Of a DNA stretch of 64,000 nt, positions 1 to 12,496 are shown in pieces. Origin of the DNA: Heterocephalus glaber (lineage: Eukaryota > Chordata > Mammalia > Rodentia > Bathyergidae); assembly GCF_000247695.1 (NCBI RefSeq), contig NW_004624734.1:16047542-16111541 (forward strand), read 5' to 3'. The notes beneath the pieces were generated by a model. The model was given only the letters and a program-made list of their open reading frames with translations. It had not been told where the DNA came from and did no database searches. Each line of letters begins with the position of its first letter. Within the stretch, counting starts at the first letter, position 1. A program made the translations under genes and the position numbers.

Positions 1-528
1 GGTATGCCCTTAACTTCTGCCAAAAATAGACATTTATTATCTGATGTTTGTTCAAATTGTTTTACCATCTGTCTACTTATCTATTATTTACACTCCTGTA
101 ACCAGGATCCTCTCATGGTATGAAAATATCTCTATTGCTAAAGCACACACAGTCTAATAGGCTTAATTATCTTGCATTTTTAGAATTAATTGTTATTAAA
201 CATAGGACTTGGAAAGCCCAAATTCTCTGCCTTCCTTCTCCTAATTTTCCAGTTGTGATGATGCATTTACTGAGAAAATACCAGTGACAAATTTTCACTA
301 CTACTATGAAATGTTTGGAAACTGTATCACTAAGAAGTGTATATTAATCTATCTTCTTCATCACCATTTCCTGAGCCTAAATATAAAGTTATTATTAAGA
401 TCAGTGATTATATGCCACCTTTCTCTAAATAACTTGAGTTATTTCCATTGGTTTAGAATGTCACTCAGTTTAGTGTCTTTCTATATTTTTGATATATATA
501 CATTTACATAAAGTATTAAATATACTAC
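1..528. other. AT-rich unassigned DNA
   Basis: I see no gene, recognisable repeat or RNA here. The longest open frame is 75 codons of hydrophobic, AT-driven residues and has no coding signature. Confidence 0.5.
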
Positions 529-912
529 CATTCTAATTTGGATCTGAAACATTCCTCAAAGGTCCTGCACTAAAGGCTTGTTGGCCAGCCTCTGGTGCTA
601 TTAAGTGTAATCTTTAGGAGTTGGCTCATCATGGGTAGAAGTTAGGATATTGGGGACATACTCATGAAGGGTAGATTGAGTCTTTCTCTTCTTCTGTCTT
701 TGCTACCTGGTCTCCATGAGGAAGTGCCTTTGCTCACCATGCCTTCTCCTCCTGAATGTTCTGCCTTGTCACAAGTGGAAGGTTACAGGGTTAAGCCAGG
801 ATTTCAGACTATCACTGAAACATTTGAAACAGAGCAGAAATGTCTTTCCTTCTTCTTTCAAGGTATTTATGTCATGTATTTTTTTCACAGTGACAGAAAG
901 CTGGCTAATACA
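529..912 (+). mobile_element. MaLR-type solo LTR (ERVL family), plus strand
   Basis: The left part has the rodent MaLR LTR pattern TTTGGATCTGAAACATTCC, then a 'CCTCTGGTGCTATTAAG' block. The right part has the 'CAGTGACAGAAAGCTGGCTAA' type end finishing in CA. The length, near 385 bases, fits a MaLR solo LTR. The left boundary is approximate because the terminal TG is not clear. A 122-codon frame inside it is fortuitous. Confidence 0.75.
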
Positions 913-1029
913 ACTATATTTCAAATAAAGTATCAGCATTCCAGTATAGATTATTGTTATCATTATTTCCATAAATATGGACAGATTTCCAATATATTAG
1001 TCAGCTTTCAGTCCTTGAAACCAGGTATC

Positions 1030-1430
1030 TGACATATGTAATTCAAAGGAGAAAAGGTTTCTTCCAGTTGGGCTCTTGGTTTTAGGCTATGGTCAGCTAC
1101 CACCAAGGCAGAAACATTGTGACAGAAGAGTGTGGGGGAAAAAAGCTTGTTGATTCAGGGCAAGTGGAAGCAGAGAGCAAGGGAATAGCCAAAGAGAGAG
1201 GAAAGGGTGGAGACTGCTTACACCCTTCAAAGCCATGCCGCTAGTGAACCACTTGGTTTAAGGAAACCAATGTTCTAACAGACCATTCAGTGAATGAATC
1301 CATCAGTGAGTTAAACCATTGTTGAGGTTAGTGTCTTCATGATTCAATCACATCTCTAAGCCCCAATTTTGAGCATTATTGCATTGAGGATTAAGCCCTA
1401 GGTATATGAAGGCCAGTATGACACTTGATA
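1030..1430 (-). mobile_element. MaLR/MST-like LTR, minus strand
   Basis: Read on the plus strand, it shows the reverse-complement MaLR order. A 'ggtttcttccagttgggctc' type block comes first, then a purine-rich middle with 'gcagagagcaagg', then 'ATGATTCAATCACATCTCTA', which is a hallmark of MST/THE-type LTRs. It is divergent and its ends are estimated. It faces the LTR at 529-912 in opposite orientation. Confidence 0.6.
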
Positions 1431-2275
1431 TTTAAAACATAACATGAATTTTCTCACAAGGTCTCCATTAATGATAAGGGAAAATCAAATGCCCTAAAGA
1501 GATTTCTCACTTTAACAGATATTTAAATCTACAAAATTATTATTGCAGTTCCCTCTTATCAGCAGCTCAGCTGTCTCTTGGTGAACTGTGATCTAAAAAT
1601 ATTAAATGGAAATTTCCAGAAATATAAAGAAATTCATAAATTATAAGTTTAGTTTCTCTGAGATCCATTGAAAAGCACAGACAGCTGTTCAGATTGATTA
1701 GTTTGAATACTATTTCTCAAGTTTAGTGTGTGTCCGTGTGTGTGCTTTGTCATTTCCTACCTGGCATTCATCTCTCTATAGCTATTTTCTTCACTGTGTT
1801 AATATTTTATTTTTAAAGAAACATTATTCATAAGAATGTCTTCAAGAAAACATAAATGAATATTTGAGAAAAAGAAGCACTGTATTTCTTCTGTGGAAAT
1901 TTGATGGTGAATACATATTTTGTTCAAATGTCAGTCAGTCTCAGGTTTCATATTTATTACTACTTGAAATCATGAGTATTCACACTTTGATTTACTTCTA
2001 AAGTTTACAAGTGTTGGTAGGAATCCACCTACTGAAGGCTCCCAGTGATCTTTCTCTCTTGCTTTTCCCATCCTCATATAGTTTGTTTCATACAAGCATT
2101 GTTCAGTGTGACAAATGGTAGAACATGTTACATTCGTCATTAGAATGGAGAAGACTGTGGTTTTCATCTGGAGCAACTTTTTCTCTCTCTTTCTTTCTCC
2201 CATTGATCTGTGAAATAATAGCTTAGTGAGAAACCCACACAGAGGAAGCTGGATACCTCTACCCAATACCTACAC
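1431..2275. other. Unassigned DNA
   Basis: AT-rich sequence with a short impure TG tract near 1725-1745. A minus-strand 98-codon frame at 1970-2266 has no recognisable domain and no splice or promoter context that would support it. Confidence 0.4.
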
Positions 2276-2510
2276 AGGGCATTAATTATGCCAGCTACTG
2301 TGGAAGAGTTGGAAGAAAATTCTGCAGCCTTAGGTGAATCCTTATATTACTACAGCCTCAGTCCACAGTTGGATTATAATCTTGTGGGAGAATCTGAACC
2401 CAAACCACCAGTAAAGCTGCTGCTGGATTTCTAACTCTGCATAGCTCAATTGTTCTACTTAGATTTGAGAGCAATTTGTTATGCAGCAATAAATAACTGT
2501 TACACTGTTT
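2276..2510 (+). mobile_element. Old MaLR/MLT-like LTR 3' part
   Basis: The stretch ends in a pattern typical of old LTR 3' ends: 'gttatgcagcaataaataac' then 'tgttacactg'. It carries an AATAAA signal near 2489. It is strongly diverged and truncated at the left, so the family assignment is tentative. Confidence 0.4.
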
Positions 2511-4252
2511 AAAGGAGACCATGCAGAAACAGAATCATTTCACTGTACAGCTACAGAAGATTCATTTATGAACCTTTCTGTGAAGTGTGACATTTCATTT
2601 ACAACAAATGACTGCTCTTTTAAATTAATTTCTCTTATTTTACATTTCAAGTTTTCCTATTAGTACACAAGAAAATGAAGCAAATTTATTAAAATATTGA
2701 ATCATTAGCAGAAGAATCTTCCCAAATAGTTAAATATGCCAATTTTATGTCATCATATGAGATGATTTAAAAAGAAAACCTGCTCATTTTAAGGGTGGTT
2801 ACTATTTTGAATTTTCTTCATGGGATTAATTTTTATGAACTGTGATGACAAAAAGTGTATATAGATAAAACATAACAGTGTAAATGCTGTCATAATTCAG
2901 TTAAAGACTTCAACAATTGATAAAATTAATTGATTTGAAGGGCATAATGTGTGTATTTAATTCAGCTTATAGTCAAAAAATTGGACAGTTGTTTGGTTTG
3001 ATAATGACAGCATGTATGAAAAATTAAATATTTTAGGCATTAATTTACTTGAGAATCTGATTTCATGAGAAGAACATAATGCATAATTTTGTTCAGAGAA
3101 TCTGTCCTTTTCTAAAAGTTAAAACTGTGTGTGCCTATATTTTTAAATATTTCTTAAATACATGTTTTTGTTACCTTAGCTACAAAAGTTTTGTGATGGA
3201 GTTAATATGAAATACCAAGAATATTTCAAACTGTCTATAAATATTTTCTCATTTCTCCATTTTTATATGATAATTGAGAAAATCTTTAATATTGCAATAT
3301 CTGCCTTTTTCTTGGCAAACTTTGATAAGAATCATGAGTTGAAACAACTCATTCCATAGAGCATTATCTTTTAAAAATAATAATTCCTGAACTAAGAATC
3401 TTTGAATAATTTTATTAAAATAATAAATGATGTCAAAATATCTTTGAAAAATATCACAGTGGCATATTTTGGATAGGCTAAGGAACTAAGAGTGGCTAAG
3501 AAACTCTCTAAATTAGAGAAATGAACAAGAGAGTAGTCTCAATGCTTAAATGTAACTGTTCAGAAAGTTAACATAATGCCTAGTTTTGCTTTATAATACA
3601 TATGTGTAAAATTTGAATAAAACTGTCTTGTTTTTATCAATAATTAAATAATTTCTTGGCTCAAAAAGTTCAAAATTATTTTATTTTAAATACTTCTTGT
3701 GTTCTAATTCATTTAAAAACTCTTCTGCTTTAGAGGGAAAAAACTGCACAGATAAACATTCCAAATTCATTGCATTTCAGAGATGAGCAGGAAAGCCAAT
3801 TATGTAGACCAAAATTAATGCCTCATCAGTGAATGATAATTGAAGAATGAGAAGTAAATGTTATCAAAATAAGGATATGTCTCTTATTTTCAAATATTTT
3901 TTTTCTATAAAATGTGGTGTAAGTTCTGCACCAGAAAATATTTTGGAATTTAAAAAAATTATTTGTGTATCCAAACTAGGCACACTCAAGTTGAAATTAG
4001 TTTTGATATTTGTGTTTATATTTAATAAGCTGAGATACAGCTTTGTGTCATTATTTTTTCCACTGCATTGATATAGGTGAATGTTTATCTTAGATTTGAT
4101 TCACTTTGAACGAAGTGCCCTTCTCAAAGCGATATGCACAGAAATGTGAACAGAGACGGTCTTTTATGTATTTATTATGGGTTTTTAAATGCAGAGTGAT
4201 TTAAGAAATCAGTAGGAAGTGTTAAATTCTAAAATAATTTAAAAGATAAATG
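2511..4252. other. AT-rich unassigned DNA
   Basis: A long stretch of very AT-rich DNA with many short stops in all frames. I recognise no repeat, exon or RNA. Confidence 0.5.
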
Positions 4253-4646
4253 TGTTAGTTACTTTTCTCTCCTTGCTGAGGCAAAATACTCAGCACCCAA
4301 AGTTAAAGGGTTAAGAGTGTATTTAGCTCACAGTTTGTAGAGGTTTCAGTCCATAATCAACTGGCTCCACGACAGAGGGGCACACGGCAGAGGGGCATCA
4401 CAGAGGAGAAACAGTTCATGGCACCCACACAGTAGCAAAAGCAACATGGAACAACCAAGGCTCTTTCTGCCCCTTTTATTTTATCCAGACTACTTGGGTG
4501 GTAGCACACACAAATTTAACCCTAGTGCTATCGGGCCTAGCACTGCACCATGAATCAATCACATACTGTAGATTCATCCCCCACTGAAAAAGCCCCATCT
4601 AAAACTGAATAAGGCTTTGAGGGGACCTCTAGACACAACCATAACA
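4253..4646 (-). mobile_element. MaLR-type solo LTR, minus strand
   Basis: On the plus strand it begins TGTTAGTTACTTTTCTCTCC and ends ACAACCATAACA. In LTR orientation this gives TGTTATGG...AGTAACTAACA, the terminal form of rodent MaLR LTRs. Its 394-base length is typical. The 5-base flanks (AAATG and ATAAG) agree at only 3 of 5 positions, so the target duplication is decayed or the ends are a few bases off. Confidence 0.8.
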
Positions 4647-5084
4647 ATAAGTGAATAAATTTCGAGAAAGAATAAAGAGGTTGTTTCAAATTTGGAAATT
4701 TATCTTTTGCCCTTCTAGGAATTTTTTCTTTTTCATAAATCATTTTATAGTCAGTGGATTTGTTGGATTGTTGCACAAACAGAAAGCTGACAAACTGAAA
4801 TCTAGAGACAATTTAAATAACGGGTCTAGAAGAAAAGGCTTACAATTATTCATTAGTTATTGACATTTTATGACTTATGAAATGCAGTATAATGACATAT
4901 TTGTTCTTTAACCTTTTCTTCAACAGAGACAAGATTTTGAAATTATTGATTAACAGAGCTGGAATAGGAAAGAAATCATGTGCTTATACTCTTCATAACA
5001 GATTTTTTAAAAAATTGTGTAAGTCATTTAAAGTCAGTGGTACTTAAAAAAATTTTTCTGTTGTTTTTATAAGTATTAACACTT

Positions 5085-5240
5085 GCTGGGCATGGTGTCC
5101 CAAGCCTGTAAGCCCTGCACTCAGGAGGCTGAGGCAAGAGAATTGCCACAAATTTGAGGCCAGCTTAGGCTACATAGTGAGTTCAAAGCCAGCCTGAACT
5201 TCATAACAGGACGCTGTATCCGATTAACAAAATAAAGAAT
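5085..5240 (+). repeat. B1 SINE (7SL-derived) with internal duplication
   Basis: It starts GCTGGGCATGGTG and contains CTCAGGAGGCTGAGGCA. It then has two related blocks in tandem, 'gaggccagcttaggctacat' and 'aaagccagcctgaacttcat', which is the internal duplication of rodent B1. An A-rich tail follows. It is moderately diverged. Confidence 0.9.
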
Positions 5241-6515
5241 AATCAGACATAGATGTCTAGTTTACTTTTTCAAAAGTAGGAAAATATCTTGGTACAATAG
5301 AATATCTTACTTTTCAGACTAAAAGCTACTTTACCTGCTCTATCATTTTAATAATTATAGCTGTATTACTGTTTCATGATCTTCATGGACACTTACATGG
5401 ATGAGTTGATGATTCTAGTAATTTTGTAATGGGGAACACATTTTCCATCAACAAAGCAACAGCAAAAGAAGCTAATAAATGACACATTTTCCTATCTTTT
5501 TTAGTAATTCCTAAAACAGAGCTGCAAGAAAAGTTTTTGGTGATGGTTTCCTGCTGTGAAAGTTTGAATCCCTTTTAATAGACTCCAAAATATCACTGGA
5601 ACAGTCTGGGCAGGAGACTGAAACCCATTAAGGCAGGTAACGCTTCATTTTCCACAGGCCTCTTGTTGAGAAGAGGTCATAAAAAATAAAATATATATAT
5701 AAAAGGAAAAGAAATAGCACTTTCTGCAATGTAGTAAGCATTTGACATTAAGTGAAAAATAGTCATACCTTGCCTATCCAAAGCATCTTGGTCCTCACAA
5801 ACAATAACATATCATTCACAAAATACCATTAAGAAAATCCTCCCACAGGTCTCCATTAATCTCCTTTGGGTGCGACTACCTTGAGGAGAACCTGTTTACC
5901 CTAGTCCCTAGGGACTACCGGGTTTGTCTGGAAATATCATGAAGTCTGGATCCCTTGTGTGAATTTTTGGCACTGCAGCCTCCAGTCTCAGGTGGAGACC
6001 CTATAAGCAAGGTCTTTCATGTGGTATTTCAACATTTCTCACTCCAGCCTCTGAAAGGAATGGAAACAAACCTCGTCTATGTTTATTATAGCTCTGGAAG
6101 TGAGGCTGAATTTCAAGACTGTTCTTCCAGGAAGGTAAAAGGTCAGTCTGAGAGTGAAAAAAAAAAAAAATTATTCTCATCCCTCTTCAGTTCTCCTTCA
6201 GCCTGACCTCCTCGCTCCTAACAGGGACCCGGGCTGTTAACAACATGCCATTCGTGCAAATGAATATCTTTCCAGTATTGTTTTCTTCACATTTTCATGT
6301 ATATCTGCTTAATATGCAGCACCAGATTTCAGGAGATATAGAATGGAACTATCAGTGGCTCTTATTTATGAGCAGATGACAACTATCTGCAAATGGCGGA
6401 ATTCGAGTACATTTTCAAAATCACATTGTCACATACGGACATAAAGGCAACTAAATGTTGTATTACTGTGCTTTGATATATCATAATAAAAGCTAGCTCT
6501 CATTCTCAACTCCAC
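5241..6515. other. Unassigned, partly less AT-rich DNA
   Basis: No repeat or exon is recognised. The stretches 5515-5680 and 6230-6480 are less AT-dominated and free of obvious repeat hallmarks. The second contains octamer-like TGCAAATGAATAT and AATATGCA. They are possible conserved noncoding elements, but nothing in a single sequence can prove constraint. Confidence 0.3.
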
Positions 6516-6645
6516 GTCAGATTTTTTTGGTTGTTTTTTTTTTTTTTTTTTTTTGTACCAGGGATCGAACTCAGGTCCTTGCGCTTGGCGGCAGCAGGCG
6601 GCGAAACCACTGAGCTAAATCCCCAGCCATCTATGTCAGATTTTT
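6516..6645 (-). repeat. ID SINE (tRNA-Ala-derived), minus strand, with TSD
   Basis: Seen reversed: a poly(T) run, then GTACCAGGGATCGAACTC (complement of the tRNA B box) and CTGAGCTAAATCCCCAGCC (complement of the A-box side). The target duplication GTCAGATTTTT is seen at 6516-6526 and 6635-6645. It is well preserved, so this is one of the younger insertions in the window. Confidence 0.92.
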
Positions 6646-6734
6646 AACTTGACCTAAGCTTTAAGTTTAAAGGTACTTTCTTCTGCATTACGTTACATGA
6701 AGAATACTCTTCTAAGTTGTAAGGTGACAATGTT

Positions 6735-6850
6735 TTCATAGTTTAGCAAATGAGGGCAGCATTGTATCTTGTGATTATGTCACTTGCCTAAGGCAAAAGT
6801 AATTTATTGAGAGTAAGAACTAAAACTGGAAATAAGGCCATCTGCCTTCA
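6735..6850 (-). repeat. MIR SINE relic, minus strand
   Basis: Contains the reversed MIR core 'gtcacttgcctaaggc' followed by 'aactaaaactggaa' and 'tctgcct', in the order expected for MIR. Highly diverged. Confidence 0.6.
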
Positions 6851-7184
6851 GGTGTATAGCCTAAACTTTCCAAGAAATACTAAGAATAAAAATATATTTG
6901 TTGTTATTGGTACAAAATTAAAAGCATAGACACTTTCAAGATTGTTTCTGCAGAGCTGTAGACCTGGGATATATGTTTTTATGATTACAAACAATATAAG
7001 TCAATGGTAAATTAATGAACAAATAATAGTCTTGATTGGAAGAAACCCCATGCTCTGAAGTGGTGAGATAAGACTACAGAGAACATTATTTTGATGCATT
7101 TCCTACCTTGCAGTAAAACCTATTCTATACTTGCTTACTGGACAGAAAAATGATGAAAAAGTAATAACGGAATATCAAACATTC

Positions 7185-7345
7185 CGAACACTTATATGTA
7201 CTAAGATTTTCTTATTCATTCCATTATGCAAAACCTAACAATAACTCCATAGCAAGAGAATGATACTATCCTTGTTTTACAAAAAAGATAAGCATGCTTG
7301 TGCTTAACAAGATAGTTCTCTACCAGACGCAGGAAGAAAGTGAAG
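7185..7345 (-). repeat. MIR SINE relic, minus strand
   Basis: Shows the MIR order 'aacaataactccatagcaag', 'actatccttgttttacaaaa', 'tgcttaacaagatagttctc'. These match the 'tactattatccccattttac' and 'ttaagtaacttgccc' landmarks in decayed form. Confidence 0.6.
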
Positions 7346-10046
7346 TTTCGTAACTGTATCAAGACCTGACTGACTCCATAGCTGGGAATTTTAACTACAA
7401 CACATAGCACGAGGTGTGAGGGAAACAAGCTAGATTATGAATATGTCATTTAAGTGTAGGCCAGTAAAGCCAAGAAGCCTTTACATTGAGTTCGTACTAT
7501 GTGATGAAAATAGATATTTAAAAGTATCAATCAACATGTTAACATTCAAAACTACTGGGATGGAGCAGAGACCATATTAGGGAAAATAATCTTTTAGCTC
7601 TTAAGACCTTCATTTTTATGAAAATTTTTTTTTTAGTTTGGATCCATTTAATTTGCTATAATAACTGCTCATGCAAAAGTTAATGCTATAATAAATAATA
7701 ATGTTGTATATTCAAAATGTAAATGTCCTTAACAACTCTAAAAATGGATCCAAGTGGTTGTGCTTACTCCTTTTCCCCTTCCATAAGTTCTGTGTGCATG
7801 TAAGGGGAAAATAAAATTTTTTCTACATTTGTCTTCATGATTATTTAACTGATCCGAAGAAAAATTATAATCCTAATATGGAACAGAACTTTAGGACCTG
7901 GGAGATCTCTCATTCTGGTTCTCCTTCTATCTTGTATTCCTTTGGCTGTGCTTCCTAAATGATTTCCTCCCTCAGTTTACAAATGGAAGTAGCATTAAGT
8001 CATGAGACATGGGATAAGTGAGAATGAATTTCTTCATTTCTGCTGCAAAGGAATATTATAAAGTAAGTCATAATATCTACAATTCCTTTCTTACCAAGAT
8101 CCAATCTACCAGAAAGAAAATGAAAGCTATGCAAGAAGACTTGTGAGAGGGAAACAAGACTGGATGGGTAGCCTGGGCAGTGTGTACTGATGCTGGAGGG
8201 AATCCTATCCTTGGGTGTTCAGCCTCTGCCCAGGTATCTGGAATAAGCATCATATTCCACATCATCAGTGAATGCAGTTTGGCATCACAAAGAAAATCTA
8301 ATCCTTGACTGATAGATTCCTCACTTTTCAGCTAATTCCAACTGTTTTAGAAGTGTGCAGACACAACTTCATTTGAATACAAATGAAAATCAGAACATAT
8401 ATAGATATCAAAACTGATCTAATCTTTGATTTAATCATTAAATTCCACTTGAGCACTCTTTTATGCTTTTCCTCACAAGTCCTACATATTGACACTAGAC
8501 ATTGTTTGATTTTTAAGATGTGAAAAGAAAAGAAGGAGTTTGGACACATTTTGAGAACTTTCTATAATTTAGACAGGAAGTTACCAGTGCCTAACAAATA
8601 ATTAGAAGAAATTATTCTGAAGGCCAACTCTCATAGTGCTAGCAAACTAAGAATTTAATAGTTAAACTTTGTAATTATATGCATTTTTTAAAAAGCTTTA
8701 TACTCAATCTTTCTTTCTACCAATTGATAATTAGATCAAATAATAACAACGGAACTACTTTGTGAAAGAAGATTAAAAAGTACTTGATTTTCAAAATAAG
8801 GAGTTAATGATACAAGGATTTACAAAACGGTAGGCCAGTTAACCAATTAAAGTCAATTGATCATTTTTTTCTTAAAGCAGAATTGTGCCTCTTATTGATT
8901 AAAGTAGTTAAAGTCAGAGAAATATTTTGAAATTAGGAACATGTCAGTATCCCCTTTGTGTACTACGTTAATTGGGACACAAGAAAAAAATTAAGATTTT
9001 TCAGATGAAACCATTGAAATAAAGAGAGCACTTGGATGATCATCAAGTAACCTTTCCTGTCTCTTCCATGTGTTTCTCTGAGAATGTATTAATCTTTCAA
9101 GCCCTCTTACATTATGAATATCGCTTATGGCACAAATCATGCAAATTTATCCCCCTTTCATTACTTCAGAACTTCCCAGGTCAAGAGTTATCATTCAGAC
9201 ATTAATGGCTTCCTCTAAGCCCTAGTGCAAGTATATCAATGTCAGTTCAAATTCAAACGCATGGTGGGGCAGCAGGATAGATCCCTGCCAGCCTTTGGCA
9301 AAGATAATAATGCAGGATTCTGTTGAGAAAAGATGACCTTGATGGTTTAGCTGCACAACTCCCAGGATGATAAGCAAATGGCAAGCATCCTCATCACCAA
9401 AGAACTTTCAAAATAGCACAAAACGATGTCAGTGATTTGGGACTAGGATGTGTTAGTGAAAATTGGCTTATGACTAGGCTCATAATGGATGGGAGAATTT
9501 TCCACTCACTGTGAGCAGTCAAGGTATCCGGAGAGAAACAACTTACCCCAGAAAAATGTATGATTAGATGAGATTCAAAAACACTTTCTGAAAGTGTTCC
9601 TTATTATATTTATGAAACCTTCTTGACAACATTTCCTTAATGTCTGTCCTGCTCTCTAGCCTCCAGAGATACAAAGATCCAGTGCAAATAGAAAATTCTG
9701 TAATTAAACATTTCAAACTTTTAAAGTCTTTTATAGATTGGTAGCTCCAAGAGGACAGAACACCACTCTCTTCAGCAGGGAATAGATGTTTTAACTAAAA
9801 ACAAAATGTAATTTATTTACTAGTCTCTCCAGAGTATAATTATAAGGCATATTTTCTCTCCCATAAAAATCTTGGAAGTCTATATACTTGGTCCAATTAT
9901 GCAATTCATTTTGTGGGTTTTTGGAGAATTTTCTGTAGTTATATAACAGTGCAAAAAATACAACACATTTTAGTCGACGTTTGTTTCACCTGTCACCAAC
10001 CTCATTTAGATAGAGTACCACAAAAAAAAAAATGTTCAAAAAAACA
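7346..10046. other. Unassigned DNA
   Basis: No exon, RNA gene or clear repeat is recognised over 2.7 kb. The segment 9180-9560 is less AT-rich, but I cannot assign it to a family. Open frames here (62-73 codons) show no domain. Confidence 0.4.
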
Positions 10047-10137
10047 GGCTGGGGATTTAGCTCAGTGGTTTCGCTGCCTGCTCGCAAGCACAAGGACCCA
10101 AGTTCGATCTCCGGTACTAAAAAAAAAAAAAAAAAAA
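10047..10137 (+). repeat. ID SINE (tRNA-Ala-derived), plus strand
   Basis: GGCTGGGGATTTAGCTCAGT opens the element with an A-box-like motif. AGTTCGATCTCC gives the B box, followed by GGTACT and a run of about 20 A. It shows the window's main ID subtype, with TGGTTTCGC where classic rodent ID has GTAGAGCGC. Confidence 0.92.
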
Positions 10138-10261
10138 TAGAATAAAAAATTATGTTTTGAAAGAGTACCTAAAACATACTTACATAGATAGGGACTAGTC
10201 ACTCTGTCAGATGATTTCCACACTTCTCCCTCTTCTCTTGCTCCTTACAGAACACTGGGAT

Positions 10262-10412
10262 AACAATCCACGGTGTAGTGACTTTGTGGGTGAGAATATT
10301 GAACCAGGAATATTAAGGATTACATCAAGACTGCACAACCTGTACATAGGTGACTGAGATTGGACCCAGTGAAGCAGGAGCTTCATGACTCTGATGTCCG
10401 CTCTATGAAGCC
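10262..10412 (-). repeat. MIR SINE relic, minus strand
   Basis: Reversed MIR landmarks in order: 'gtgggtgagaatattgaacc', 'ttaaggattacatcaagact', 'acataggtgactgagattgg', then 'acccagtg' and 'tgactctgatgtccg'. Confidence 0.65.
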
Positions 10413-12106
10413 TCCAAGCAGCAATAATGGAACTAATATTAAAGGAGAGAAAAATTACCCTCTCTGAAGATAATTATTAATGCCAAATACCAGAAACACC
10501 TTTGGAATAAATGCCTTTGTTGCCAACAGTTAAAAATAAAACTCTTGTTATGAGACGTAAAGCGTGGTACATTGGTGAAGGAGAGAAGTACATGACCGTA
10601 TATGTGCATTTCTTCTCATTCCTTAGTTGGCCCCACACAAAAGTCAGTGCTAAGTAGTTGTACTTTCAATGATGATGATATAATGATAATGCAAGCGAAA
10701 ATGATGAAGAAAAATAGATTCTCTTTGTTAGTTATAAACTAAACATAAACATAGTTTGTTGGATGACATGAAATGAAAACATTGGCAGAGAATTAATCTT
10801 GGCCTTTATGTTTATAGATGAGAAAATACTGAAAAATTTGGAGAGCAAAGCTGAGTTTAATGTGGTCCAAAATACACAACATCTTAATCACTGGGGACTA
10901 CTTTGCCAAAACTTATCAGTGCAGTAATTTAATTTATTGTAAAGAAGATAAACAGGGTTGAGTTTGTCATTATAACCTTTAGAGAAGGACTATATCTCAT
11001 ATAGAAGAATTCTGTGGCTTTTAAACATGACTATGTTTCTTGAGAAGAATTTGCAGCAACTCTTGATGAAGTTCAGAAATAAAACACAAAGTAAAGCAGT
11101 AAGAAGAACCTTTCTAATCCTTCATTTTCAATTTGTGTTGCTCTGTATGGGCCAAAAATACAAATGAGAATGACATAAGATTTAAATATAAAGCAAATGA
11201 GCAATAATAATATACTCACTTTCTGAGATGCACATTTGACATATTGCAATGTTTAATGAAGGGATCTTTCTAGAACTCTTCAGTTTCAAACTTAGTACCC
11301 CATATTGTATAAATTGAAAATTTTCTAAAATCTTTCTGTAACAATTCCTATTTAAATTACTTGAAATTGTAACTATAATATTAATGACATCCCAGACTTG
11401 AAATAGTAGAACCTGTTTAATCTTTCAACACTAAACACAAAGTTGGCATCACTTGTAAAAAAAAAAAAAAGCTGTAAAACTTCCCTAACTATGCTTCCTG
11501 ATATCACAGAACCTTCAGAGAGAACAGAAATAAAAGACTACATGAGGAGGTTTTCAAAAGTTCATGACATTCTATTTTTTCATATTACCAAATTCAGGTT
11601 ATCTAGTGAAGGGATTGGAATTTTTTTTTCTATAAATTTCTAAACAGTGAATATATTAGATTTTCTCTGTCTCTACAAATTAGTTCTGATGTCACAGCAC
11701 ATACATAATCTAATTAAAAATGCATAAACAAATCTGCACAATGATCTTCCAGTGAGATTGTATTCACAAAAGCAGGCAGTCATCCAGGGTTGGTCCAGCA
11801 GACCTAGTTCATTAAGCCTTACTATTTAAGGCAAACAGTGCCCCTTGGATGCTGGCTTTTATAGGAGATAGATTTTAAAGTAGCACACATTTTGACAGAT
11901 TGTATTTTTGTATCATTTGTATCCCAAACAAGTGACAATTTCCAGCCTTAATTTTAGCCCCAGTAAAATTAATAGGCCATGCATATACGTCCTGCAATCC
12001 ACATGCAGTTCTATAGAAATTTGTAGGCAAATCTCCAAGTTTAGTTTCTTTTGAAATGTGTACCACTTGGAGAAGACATGATGTGTGCCCAGAGTATGCT
12101 ACTTTA
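10413..12106. other. AT-rich unassigned DNA
   Basis: No gene or clear repeat is recognised. Bases 10795-10850 ('atagatgagaaaatactg') may be another short MIR remnant. A 13-base A run lies near 11458-11470. Confidence 0.4.
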
Positions 12107-12282
12107 AGATCAGAGTCAACTGAGTGTAGTGGCACACACCTGTAATTCCAGCACTCAGGAGGCTGAGACAAGAAGATCGCTATGAGCTCGAGGCCAGTCT
12201 AAACTACATAGTGAGTTCAAAGCCATCTTGAACTGCATAGGGAGACCCTGTCTCAAAAACAAAATAGTTAGACCAGAGTCAA
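12107..12282 (+). repeat. B1 SINE with internal duplication and TSD
   Basis: The body at 12120-12269 has GTGGCACACACCTGTAATTC and CAGCACTCAGGAGGCTGAG. It then has the tandem pair 'gaggccagtctaaactacat' / 'aaagccatcttgaactgcat', then AGACCCTGTCTC with an A-rich tail. A 13-base target duplication, AGATCAGAGTCAA at 12107-12119 and AGACCAGAGTCAA at 12270-12282, differs at one base. Confidence 0.95.
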
Positions 12283-12359
12283 TTACTCTATGCCAAAAAA
12301 TCTGTATTTACATATTTAATTTGTGGTACAAGTGTGTGGCAAGCAAGTGGTCTACTACT

Positions 12360-12496
12360 GAGGTATATCTCACCCTTTTTATTTTAATTTTAGCCAAAGT
12401 ATTGGTCAGTTGCCTGCCTGGCCTTGATCTTGTGACTCTCCTGCTTCAACCTCCTGTGTAGCTAGGATTATGGGTATGTACCACCATGCCTGGCTT
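12360..12496 (-). repeat. B1-like SINE without the duplication, minus strand
   Basis: Reversed 7SL-SINE landmarks: 'cctggccttgatcttgtgac', 'tcctgcttcaacctcctgtg', 'ggattatgggtatgtacca', CCATGCCTGGCT. There is no second copy of the 'gccagcctg..tacat' block, so this looks like an older proto-B1/monomer type. Confidence 0.75.

Noticed and set aside
664..1032. 122-codon plus-strand open frame starting MKGRLSLSLLLSLL, looking like a signal peptide
   Set aside because: It lies in a MaLR LTR and runs out of it. The signal-like start comes from a pyrimidine-rich LTR block.
10047..10137. tRNA-like sequence with A and B box
   Set aside because: It is the tRNA-derived body of an ID SINE with a poly(A) tail and weak cloverleaf pairing, as are the other copies in the window, so I do not call a tRNA gene.
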